The notes below the pieces were generated by a model. That model was given only the letters and a program-made list of their open reading frames with translations. It had not been told where the DNA came from and searched no databases. Below, piece by piece: positions 1 to 5,712 of a stretch of 5,753 nucleotides of DNA. Each line of letters begins with the position of its first letter. The first letter of the stretch is position 1. Position numbers and translations under genes: made by a program. Where the stretch lies: NCBI GenBank assembly GCA_023489375.1, contig JAMDCX010000103.1, forward strand, positions 1 to 5,753, written 5' to 3'. The stretch comes from Planctomycetota bacterium (GTDB lineage: Bacteria; Planctomycetota; Phycisphaerae; WQYP01).

Positions 1-125
1 CCCATCAACTCGTGTGTCAGTCCCTGAAGGGGGCCCATTAACCGGAGAGCCGGATGCGGTAAATCCGCACGTCCGGTTCGGAGGGAGGGCCAGTCCGCAA
101 TAAAAGCGGACTTTCCTACCTCTAT
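1..125 (+). mobile_element. Group II intron, 3' end (end of domain IV, domains V and VI)
   Basis: This is the 3' terminal part of a self-splicing group II intron, a ribozyme retroelement. The 5' domains and any reverse transcriptase/maturase gene lie outside the window. Domain V is at 47-79. Domain VI follows: its outer stem pairs 81-84 (GAGG) with 119-122 (CCTC) and its inner stem pairs 92-98 (AGTCCGC) with 106-112 (GCGGACT). A118 is left unpaired in the lower stem, seven bases before the likely 3' end, which is where the lariat branch-point adenosine is expected. The last bases, CCTACCTCTAT, match the usual bacterial ending and finish in AY, placing the splice site near 125/126. No frame in the first 40 bases gives a recognisable maturase C-terminus. 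The intron lies in the same orientation as pgsA. The exact boundary and the structural class are inferred. Confidence 0.88.
47..79 (+). ncRNA. Group II intron domain V (catalytic hairpin)
   Basis: Domain V is the catalytic metal-binding hairpin of group II introns. The lower stem pairs 47-54 (GAGCCGGA) with 72-79 (TCCGGTTC) and includes the catalytic AGC triad at 48-50. The conserved two-base bulge is C70-G71. The upper stem pairs 55-59 (TGCGG) with 65-69 (CCGCA). The tip reads TAAAT where a GNRA-type loop, usually GAAA, is expected, so the tertiary contact with domain I may be altered. The remaining positions look functional. Confidence 0.9.
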
Positions 126-262
126 TTGTGACGAGTCCCCGCACGGCATGTAGTCCGGAAAAATTACCACGCCGGCTGGAGAAGCCTCCAGTTGACACGT
201 TCCCGCGTAACAGTTGCCACACTCCACTTGGCTGTGATTTGAAGCGTCTTGGCGTACAATGA
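126..262 (+). other. Possible 3' exon of an intron-interrupted gene
   Basis: Directly after the predicted intron end, one frame (codons from 128) stays open for 44 codons and stops at TGA 260-262. That stop overlaps the pgsA ATG as ATGA, a typical translational-coupling arrangement. The other two frames hit stops within about 30 bases. The predicted peptide is rich in Pro, Arg and Cys, ends in CDLKRLGVQ, and I do not recognise it. pgsA has a weak ribosome binding site, which would fit coupling to an upstream gene. An open stretch of this length can arise by chance, so this may instead be plain intergenic DNA. It also holds a 6-bp hairpin (176-181 with 186-191) and an isolated TTGACA at 192-197. 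Confidence 0.22.
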
Positions 263-942
263 CTTTAAGAAAACGCGTAAGCGGTTTTATTCAGGCGTGT
301 AATGATATGTACCGGCAAATTCCCAATTTGATAACATTAAGTCGACTGGTGCTGACCACGCTATTTTTTATCACCATTAATGCAGCCAGCCATCAGCACA
401 ATATCCCCTTGTGCATGTGGGTTGCACTGCTTATTTTTTTGCTTGCGGTAGCCAGTGACGTACTTGATGGCTATCTGGCCCGCTCCTGGAAAGTCGAAAG
501 CGCCTTTGGCCGTGTTGTGGATCCTTTTGCCGATAAAATTCTTATCTGCGGCGCCTTTATATTTTTTGCCACACCTCAACTCCTGCTACCGCATCTGGCC
601 CTTATGCCCGTTGCCCAAGTTTATGAGCTTACCGGCGTGGCTCCATGGATGCCGGTTGTTCTGATAGCCCGGGAATTTCTGGTCACCGGTATTCGTGGAT
701 TGGCGGAATCCCAAGGCCTGGATTTTCGCGCCCTGTGGACCGGCAAAGTAAAAATGATAGTGCAATGCGCTGCCGTGATCGGGGTACTGGTATATCTGGC
801 GCTGGCGTATGAAATTCATAATCAGCTGGTGCTGACGATATTCCGCTGGGCACGGAACTTCGCCATCTGGAGCATGCTGCTGGCAACAGTAATTTCCGCA
901 TGGCCATACATCTCCAAAGCCTGGCGTATTATCGATACCTGA
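259..942 (+). CDS. pgsA: CDP-diacylglycerol--glycerol-3-phosphate 3-phosphatidyltransferase
   Basis: The protein is an inner-membrane enzyme that transfers a phosphatidyl group from CDP-diacylglycerol to sn-glycerol 3-phosphate. It makes phosphatidylglycerophosphate, the committed step to phosphatidylglycerol and cardiolipin. The full CDP-alcohol phosphatidyltransferase signature is present with correct spacing: D67, D70-G71, A74-R75, G84, D88 and D92. These aspartates bind the metal and substrate. The N-terminal IPNLITLSRL (21-30) and the AREFLVTGIRGLAE stretch (137-150) are typical of PgsA rather than of phosphatidylserine synthases. Hydrophobic segments lie at about 22-42, 51-66, 94-112, 130-146, 166-184 and 200-215. 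At 227 residues it is longer than the roughly 180-residue E. coli enzyme, with extra residues around 105-130. ATG 259 is the first start after an in-frame stop at 235-237. Its ribosome binding site is poor, so coupling to an upstream frame is possible. An internal ATG at 307 has no better site. pgpA lies 50 bases downstream. Confidence 0.93.
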   Translation: MTLRKRVSGFIQACNDMYRQIPNLITLSRLVLTTLFFITINAASHQHNIPLCMWVALLIFLLAVASDVLDGYLARSWKVESAFGRVVDPFADKILICGAFIFFATPQLLLPHLALMPVAQVYELTGVAPWMPVVLIAREFLVTGIRGLAESQGLDFRALWTGKVKMIVQCAAVIGVLVYLALAYEIHNQLVLTIFRWARNFAIWSMLLATVISAWPYISKAWRIIDT

Positions 943-992
943 TAAATATGATAAATTCTCCGCGGACTTCATAAAAGGATAAACTTTATAAT

Positions 993-1568
993 ATGTCCAT
1001 GCAGGAAAAACAAAATGTACCAGCGGAGGCAACGGCGGCCCATAATGCGATGAGTTCCGGTCCCAAACGATCCTCCTGGCGCAAATGGGTGATCACCGGC
1101 GGCGGGCTGGGTTTACTAAAACCTGCGCCGGGCAGTTGGGGAACTCTGGGGCCGGCGATAGTTTTCTGGATACTATTATGGGCCAGAGTGGCGGATCCCT
1201 GGCGCTCTATGGTGTGCCTGTTTGGAGCCATGATCGCGGGCATTTTAACCGTGCAACTCTCGCCATGGGCCATAAGGTATTTTGGCCGTGAAGACCCCGG
1301 CCCCGTGGTTCTTGATGAGTATTGTGGTTATTGGATCGCGTGTCTATTTTTGCCCCTGCCGAGAATCGCACTAAGTAACCTTTGGCACGCCTGGCTGGCC
1401 AGCGCCGCCGTGTACATTCTTTTTCGTCTTTTTGATACGCTCAAAGTTCCACCATGTCGGCAGTTGGAACACCTGCCCGCCGGGTGGGGCATTCTGCTTG
1501 ATGACATCGCAGCGGGAATACAGGTCAATGTATTATTGCAGGTGGCCTTGCGGATTCCGCACTATTAA
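993..1568 (+). CDS. pgpA: Phosphatidylglycerophosphatase A
   Basis: The protein removes the phosphate from phosphatidylglycerophosphate to give phosphatidylglycerol, using the product of the preceding gene. Three PgpA family blocks are visible: GLGLLKPAPGSWGTL (38-52); REDPGPVVLDEYCGY (99-113), with the acidic pair D108-E109; and FRLFDTLK (144-151) followed by GWGILLDDIAAG (164-175), with D148 and D170-D171. These acidic residues are the expected Mg-binding and catalytic positions. Hydrophobic stretches near 54-66, 72-88, 113-123, 132-147 and 172-187 fit an integral membrane protein. The length of 191 residues is normal, with a polar N-terminal extension of about 30 residues. ATG 993 is preceded by AAAGGA at 974-979, a rather distant Shine-Dalgarno sequence; ATG 999 (codon 3) is the alternative. 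The 50-base spacing and shared strand with pgsA suggest co-transcription. Confidence 0.93.
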   Translation: MSMQEKQNVPAEATAAHNAMSSGPKRSSWRKWVITGGGLGLLKPAPGSWGTLGPAIVFWILLWARVADPWRSMVCLFGAMIAGILTVQLSPWAIRYFGREDPGPVVLDEYCGYWIACLFLPLPRIALSNLWHAWLASAAVYILFRLFDTLKVPPCRQLEHLPAGWGILLDDIAAGIQVNVLLQVALRIPHY

Positions 1569-1681
1569 GTCATGCTGAAGACTGTGGCGGAGAATCTTTT
1601 TAACCGGAGATATTTCTCCCGATGCTGTAAGAAATAGGACCGTACTAAATTCCCGATTGGCCTTACCTATTGAATACTCCA

Positions 1682-1700
1682 CCACCGGAAAAGCCGGTGG
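1682..1700 (+). repeat. Perfect 7-bp stem-loop upstream of trpF
   Basis: CCACCGG (1682-1688) and CCGGTGG (1694-1700) form a perfect 7-bp stem around the loop AAAAG. It sits in the 157-base gap between pgpA and trpF, 25 bases before the chosen trpF start. No T-run follows on the plus strand, so it is not a standard intrinsic terminator there. It could fold in the trpF leader and affect translation. Its right arm and adjoining loop bases (AAGCCGGTGG, 1691-1700) recur exactly in the terminator at 4580-4589. Confidence 0.5.
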
Positions 1701-1725
1701 CTATATGACAGATGGTGGCACAGAT

Positions 1726-2439
1726 ATGACAAAGTTGAAAATAAAAATCTGCGGTATTACACGGATTCAAGACGCGGTGGCGGCGTTGGAGGCCGGGGCG
1801 GATTTTATCGGCCTGAATCTGTATGCCGGCCCGCGGAAAATTACGGTCCAACAAGCCGGCCAAATTCTTGCCGCCCTTCCGGGTGCGCCTGAGCACTCTG
1901 TGGCGCTGGTGGATTTAAGCACGCCGGAAGGATACGCCGTAGCCGACGAATTGGCACAGGCGTTTGGCGTGCGAATATTTCAGCTTTATGGCAATTTAGT
2001 GAATACAAGGCTGTTATCAGTACCACAGATTAAGTATTGGCCGGTATTTCATATCGCGCGACGTAATGATTGGCAGACGCTGTCGACGGTATTGAAAGCC
2101 AACCCATTTACCGCCGCAGCGGTCCTGCTGGATGCATTTTCAACGCGGGGCCATGGCGGAACCGGCACACGAATGGATATGGCCTTATTGGCTCAAACCA
2201 GAAACACCGGTGAATTACGTGGACTTCCGCCAGTCATATTGGCCGGTGGTTTAACGCCAGCCAATATTGCGGAAGTATTAAGCGCTCTGCGTCCCTGGGC
2301 GGTGGATGTGTCCAGTGGTGTAGAGTACCCAAGACAACCGGGAATAAAAGATCCTGTGAAGATAAGCGCCTTTATTGGCGCGGTTCGTGCCGCCGATAAG
2401 AATGGGAATACCAATACTAACCGGGAAAGAATTTCATAA
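1726..2439 (+). CDS. trpF: Phosphoribosylanthranilate isomerase
   Basis: This cytoplasmic TIM-barrel enzyme performs the Amadori rearrangement of N-(5'-phosphoribosyl)anthranilate in tryptophan biosynthesis. The signature KICGIT is at 7-12 with the catalytic base C9. The general acid is D136 in LLDAFS, followed by GGTG at 144-147. The phosphate-binding strands PVILAGGLTP (169-178) and VDVSSGVE (193-200) and the closing GIKD (206-209) are all present, and R37 matches the conserved SPR arginine. The usual VQLHG strand reads FQLYG (85-89), a small deviation. The protein has 237 residues with a polar tail after about 223, slightly longer than typical. ATG 1726 was chosen because it puts KICGIT at the usual distance from the N-terminus and has GGTGG seven bases upstream. 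The in-frame alternatives, ATG 1705 and TTG 1657, would add unusual N-terminal residues, and the TTG start would run through a hairpin. No other trp gene is in the window. Confidence 0.93.
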   Translation: MTKLKIKICGITRIQDAVAALEAGADFIGLNLYAGPRKITVQQAGQILAALPGAPEHSVALVDLSTPEGYAVADELAQAFGVRIFQLYGNLVNTRLLSVPQIKYWPVFHIARRNDWQTLSTVLKANPFTAAAVLLDAFSTRGHGGTGTRMDMALLAQTRNTGELRGLPPVILAGGLTPANIAEVLSALRPWAVDVSSGVEYPRQPGIKDPVKISAFIGAVRAADKNGNTNTNRERIS

Positions 2440-2651
2440 ACACCGGCGATTGGCGAAAATGGCGTAGCGCAGATAAAATGATTGTTTGTTACCAGCGATG
2501 GGACGTGGGTAATGCCGGGATGAGGCGATTACCGCGCTGTAGAATCGGGCGTTACATTGCTTATGTGTGTGGCAATATGGTCAAAGGTTTCGCCAGCGCG
2601 CTATTGCGATATATTTTTTTTGAGTTCCCTTAATTTCAGGAGACATTGAAT
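2440..2651. other. Intergenic region between trpF and the secreted protein gene
   Basis: I find no convincing gene in this 212-base gap. It contains an imperfect stem-loop: GGTAATGCC (2508-2516) pairs with GGC (2524-2526) and ATTACC (2528-2533), with G2527 bulged and a 7-base loop. No T-run follows it. An 8-T run at 2614-2621 has no good hairpin directly before it. A weak promoter-like pair, GTTACA (2551-2556) and CAATAT (2573-2578) with a 16-base spacer, could serve the downstream gene, but the match is poor. The gap length suggests that the downstream gene has its own promoter. Confidence 0.4.
2638..2643 (+). promoter_or_regulatory. Ribosome binding site deciding the start of the secreted protein
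   Basis: AGGAGA lies 8 bases before ATG 2652 but only 2 bases before the in-frame TTG at 2646. This spacing fixes ATG 2652 as the start and gives a clean signal peptide. Confidence 0.75.
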
Positions 2652-4484
2652 ATGCATCTATATAAGCATTCTCTTATTGCCGCCGCTTTGGCGTGCATGT
2701 TACTGACCAGTGGTCATGTTCTGGCCGCGGATTCCTCCGCCCATAATGCGACCGCGGATGCGCGCTTGCTTGCCCGCATTCCCGCCGACGCTCAGGCTGT
2801 AGTGATTATTCATGATATGGGGGCCTTGGATAAAAAGATCGCACGTCTGGCGCAAAAACTGAAAATTCCCGTCTTACCGCCCTCGTTGCGAAGCATTGAA
2901 AAAAAAATGAATCTGCCGCGTGGACTTGACGCGCACGGTACCGCCGCCATTGCCGAAATTGCCACTGGAATTAACGGCCGCACCTCGTATTCCGTCATGA
3001 TTTTGCCCACGCAGCATCCTAAGGCGGCTATCACCAATATGAATTTTTCCACCGGTGCCGATGGTCTGGCTCATGGACAATCCGCAAATGGCCGGGATAT
3101 TTATGCCATGGCCGGCCACCACTGTATTATGGTATCACACAATCGTAGTGCCTTATTGCAGTTCAAATCCGTCAACGCCGCTTTAACACCAATGCTGACC
3201 GCATCTGAGCAGCCGCTGGCGGCAAGCTCGGATGTCTGTGTCCTGCTGAATGTTCCAGCCATTCGTAAGCCGATCGAACTGGCTCTGGCCAAATCCGGTC
3301 ATGGCAACATGGCCGCGACCGGTGCCACGGGCGAAAGCGGCCGCGGATCAGAATTGAAAACCATCGCCAAACAAATTGGTCTTCGTCTGGTAAAAGACAC
3401 TCATTCCGCCCTGCTGGCACTGCGTATTTCACGGGCGGCCATCAGCATCTCCATGGTTTCAGATGAAAAAGCGAATTCACACATGGCGCAAGTGCTGGAT
3501 TGCCTGCGGCCGCTGCCGGTCAAACCTTTGCGAGGTCTACCCAATTCCACGCATTTTGCGGAAGCTGCCGCCTGCAATATTAATGGCCATCTGGCCGCCA
3601 CACTTCTGGAACAATGGGCGATTGGAGCGGCTAAAGACTCCACACCCGGACAGGCCGTAAACCATCCGTTTTCCAAAATGCTGCAACAAGTTGCCGCATT
3701 GCTGAAATCAGGCTCGCTTGGTAATACACTGGTGAATGTATCGTCCCATACAACCGGGCCTATCATGTCATCCGTAGGGTTGATGTCATCGCAGCACCCC
3801 GCAGTCATGGCCGCATTGATGCGGCACTTGCTGATAAGTGAAACCCGTTGGCTTACCAAGTTTCAATTTAACATGGGAACGGCTTTGCGCTACCGCACCA
3901 CGGTGGAACCACATGCAGTTACAATTGCGGCCGTACCCTTTACGGTTATTAAACAATCCATGATACCGCCTGCCACAGGTAATGAGGAAGCCCATGCGAT
4001 ACGTGCGGCCATGAAAATGCAACAGGCTCTGATGGGTGTTGCCAGCCAAACATATTTTATCGGCAACAATGATCAGCAACTGATTGTTGGCGGAAACTGC
4101 AGCCATAAACTCATCGCGGATACAGTTCACGCATCCGCGACGGGATCGGATCAACTGGAATCCAACCCGCAGATCGTTGCGGCGGAGAAACATATCCTCA
4201 ATAATTCATCAATGGTTATGTATCAAGATTGGTCCCCCGTGATTGCCGCCTTGACGCAGCGCGTCAAAGCTATGGCCAAGATGAACAGCCCCATGCTGCA
4301 GATGCCAGCCACCACACCGATGTCCATCAGCGTAGCAGTCATGAACAATACCCTAACCGGCCAATGGCGCATGCCTATGGATAATCTGGAGCAACTTTCC
4401 ATGCGGATTCATGCCTTACTGCCACTGGTAATGATGATGGAAATGCAGGCCATGCAGGGCGATCAGGGTGGAAATCCGCAATAA
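2652..4484 (+). CDS. Exported methionine-rich protein of unknown function
   Basis: The protein has 610 residues and I cannot assign a function. Residues 1-25 form a clear Sec signal peptide: a short polar start with a lysine, a hydrophobic core at about 7-20, and V-L-A before a likely cleavage site at 25/26. The mature protein should be periplasmic or extracellular. No lipobox, catalytic motif or further membrane anchor is evident. The early mature part (36-70) has a segment like IPADAQAVVIIHDMGALDKK, followed by an amphipathic helix. I associate this pattern with uncharacterised planctomycete exported proteins that repeat alpha/beta units, but this is from memory. Cysteines are few (15, 158, 196, 284, 308, 483). 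The C-terminal 90 residues carry 16 methionines, including MMMEMQAM at 594-601, and end in a polar tail. The gene stands alone with its own ribosome binding site and an intrinsic terminator. Confidence 0.85.
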   Translation: MHLYKHSLIAAALACMLLTSGHVLAADSSAHNATADARLLARIPADAQAVVIIHDMGALDKKIARLAQKLKIPVLPPSLRSIEKKMNLPRGLDAHGTAAIAEIATGINGRTSYSVMILPTQHPKAAITNMNFSTGADGLAHGQSANGRDIYAMAGHHCIMVSHNRSALLQFKSVNAALTPMLTASEQPLAASSDVCVLLNVPAIRKPIELALAKSGHGNMAATGATGESGRGSELKTIAKQIGLRLVKDTHSALLALRISRAAISISMVSDEKANSHMAQVLDCLRPLPVKPLRGLPNSTHFAEAAACNINGHLAATLLEQWAIGAAKDSTPGQAVNHPFSKMLQQVAALLKSGSLGNTLVNVSSHTTGPIMSSVGLMSSQHPAVMAALMRHLLISETRWLTKFQFNMGTALRYRTTVEPHAVTIAAVPFTVIKQSMIPPATGNEEAHAIRAAMKMQQALMGVASQTYFIGNNDQQLIVGGNCSHKLIADTVHASATGSDQLESNPQIVAAEKHILNNSSMVMYQDWSPVIAALTQRVKAMAKMNSPMLQMPATTPMSISVAVMNNTLTGQWRMPMDNLEQLSMRIHALLPLVMMMEMQAMQGDQGGNPQ

Positions 4485-4566
4485 AGTAAAGGCTCAGGAC
4501 GGGACGGATAAAAACTGCAAAACCAACGTGTAACCGTTCACGAAGGTGGCGATTCGACTGCTATTA

Positions 4567-4598
4567 AGTCCACCGTAGCAAGCCGGTGGACTGTTTTT
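4567..4598 (+). terminator. Intrinsic terminator of the secreted protein gene
   Basis: AGTCCACCG (4567-4575) pairs perfectly with CGGTGGACT (4584-4592) in a 9-bp stem around an 8-base loop, followed by GTTTTT (4593-4598). It lies 82 bases after the stop of the exported protein gene, in the correct orientation. On the minus strand the hairpin is followed by only a weak T content (TAATAG), so it mainly serves the plus strand. The T-run overlaps the stop codon of the convergent dehydrogenase gene (4597-4599). Confidence 0.85.
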
Positions 4599-5610
4599 AC
4601 ATCACCAGCACCGCCCGGAATCGCACTTTGTTGGCCATCATCTGGTCATACGCCTCCGCGGCCCTCTCCAGTGGGAATTTTTCCACCATCACTTGAATAC
4701 CCGTCAAGGCCGCAAAATTCATTGTATCCTGTGAATCCATCGCGGTTCCCGATGGCCAGCCGGAAATTGATTTAGTTGCGCCAATCAGTTGCAGCGGTAA
4801 AATAGGCAGTGTGTCCGTGCCTACTCCCACTACTACCAGTCGTCCGCCAGTTCCCAAAGCCGCAATCAGAGGTTGCATGGATTTGCTGTCCGGAGCTGTG
4901 GCCAAAATAACGTGCGCGCCGCCCCATTTTTGCAAGGCCTGAGCCGGCGACTCTTTGGAAGTATCAACATATTCATGCGCTCCAAGTTTGGCCGCCAATT
5001 CACGCTTGGCACTGGAACCAGAAATAGCCACCGTATGAAATCCCATCGCCCGCGCAAACTGCACTCCCAGATGGCCCAGGCCGCCCAGGCCCTGTATGGC
5101 CACTACATCACCGGATCGCGCGCCGCTGTTGCGCAGGGCGTTGAAAGTGGTCACGCCCGCACACATTAAGGGAGCGGAATTGCCGGGATCCAGATTTTCA
5201 GGGACCAGAGCGGCAGCCTCCTGCGGAACAACACAATATTCCGCATAACCGCCGTCATAACTTATACCGGCAATCTGTTCCTTATTACAATGAATAAAAT
5301 CTCCCCGGCGGCACGCATCGCAGACAAAACAATGCCCGCCATGCCAACCCACACCAACTCGCTGTCCCAGACGAAATGTTTTGACCGACGCTCCAACAGC
5401 ATCAATCGTACCAATAATTTCATGGCCCGGAATACGTGGATAACGGATACCCGGAAACAATCCTTCTTTGATAAACATATCGCTGTGGCATACGCCGCAC
5501 GCTTCAATTTTAAGCCTGATATCCCGCATTCCGGGTTCCGGTACAGGCCGCTGCACCAACTCGAAGGCTCCCTTGGCTCTGGAAACTTGAACCGCGCGCA
5601 TCGTCGCCAT
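4597..5610 (-). CDS. Zinc-dependent alcohol dehydrogenase (MDR superfamily)
   Basis: This 337-residue cytoplasmic oxidoreductase interconverts alcohols and aldehydes or ketones with NAD(P). The GroES-like N-terminal half holds the catalytic zinc ligands C41 (in CGVCHSD), H63-E64 (in GHEIIG) and C150 (in MCAGVTTFNAL). The structural zinc site is complete with C94, C97, C100 and C108. The Rossmann half has GLGGLG at 174-179. The second strand ends in SGSSAKR (197-203) rather than an acidic residue, which hints at NADP preference; this is an inference. It resembles the propanol-preferring and cinnamyl-type dehydrogenases, but the substrate cannot be read from sequence. ATG 5610 was chosen because GGAG lies seven bases upstream and the protein then begins MATMRAVQ, as usual for the family. 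A longer frame from 5637 would start inside the upstream inverted repeat. The gene converges with the exported protein gene. Confidence 0.92.
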   Translation of the reverse strand: MATMRAVQVSRAKGAFELVQRPVPEPGMRDIRLKIEACGVCHSDMFIKEGLFPGIRYPRIPGHEIIGTIDAVGASVKTFRLGQRVGVGWHGGHCFVCDACRRGDFIHCNKEQIAGISYDGGYAEYCVVPQEAAALVPENLDPGNSAPLMCAGVTTFNALRNSGARSGDVVAIQGLGGLGHLGVQFARAMGFHTVAISGSSAKRELAAKLGAHEYVDTSKESPAQALQKWGGAHVILATAPDSKSMQPLIAALGTGGRLVVVGVGTDTLPILPLQLIGATKSISGWPSGTAMDSQDTMNFAALTGIQVMVEKFPLERAAEAYDQMMANKVRFRAVLVM

Positions 5611-5617
5611 ATTAAAA

Positions 5618-5621
5618 CTCC
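5618..5621 (-). promoter_or_regulatory. Ribosome binding site of the alcohol dehydrogenase
   Basis: On the minus strand GGAG (5621-5618) sits seven bases before ATG 5610. Neither upstream in-frame ATG (5625 and 5637) has a comparable site at proper spacing, so this site decides the start. Confidence 0.7.
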
Positions 5622-5635
5622 ACATCAGGACATAC

Positions 5636-5653
5636 ATCCGGACCGCTCCGGAT
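5636..5653. promoter_or_regulatory. Perfect inverted repeat in the alcohol dehydrogenase leader
   Basis: ATCCGGA (5636-5642) and TCCGGAT (5647-5653) form a perfect 7-bp inverted repeat around CCGC. It lies between the TATAAT box at 5666-5671 and the dehydrogenase start at 5610, roughly 6 to 23 bases after the expected transcription start. It could be a dimeric repressor operator or an mRNA leader hairpin. It has no T-run in the direction of the gene, which argues against a terminator. Confidence 0.5.
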
Positions 5654-5665
5654 TAAACAACAATC

Positions 5666-5671
5666 ATTATA
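5666..5671 (-). promoter_or_regulatory. Candidate -10 box of the alcohol dehydrogenase promoter
   Basis: On the minus strand this reads TATAAT, a perfect sigma-70-type -10 hexamer, 55 bases before the start codon. I find no good -35 hexamer at 16-18 bases upstream; the nearest TTGGAT is only 11 bases away. The promoter may depend on an activator, or the match may be chance. Confidence 0.4.
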
Positions 5672-5712
5672 GACAGCTTACAATCCAAAATCTTCACACT
5701 GATGGAGTCTGT

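Noticed and set aside
192..197. Perfect TTGACA upstream of pgsA as a -35 box
   Set aside because: No reasonable -10 hexamer occurs 16-18 bases downstream; that position reads TTGCCA/TGCCAC.
987..992. TATAAT immediately before the pgpA ATG as a promoter
   Set aside because: It would place transcription start at or inside the first codons, and no -35 match lies upstream; more likely AT-rich leader sequence.
586..1032. 148-codon minus-strand open frame across pgsA and the pgsA-pgpA gap
   Set aside because: It is antisense to a confidently assigned pgsA and start of pgpA, and the translation has no domain features.
1606..1619. Small hairpin GGAGA-TATT-TCTCC after pgpA
   Set aside because: Only 5 bp and no T-run after it; too weak to call a terminator.
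1657..1725. Longer trpF from TTG 1657 or ATG 1705
   Set aside because: The added residues do not fit the family N-terminus, the TTG version runs through the 1682-1700 hairpin, and ATG 1726 matches the family start.
2614..2621. Eight-T run as an intrinsic terminator after trpF
   Set aside because: No adequate hairpin directly precedes it, and it lies just upstream of the next gene's ribosome binding site.
3401..3859. 152-codon minus-strand open frame
   Set aside because: It is fully antisense to the exported protein gene, has no recognisable motifs, and looks like a codon-bias shadow.
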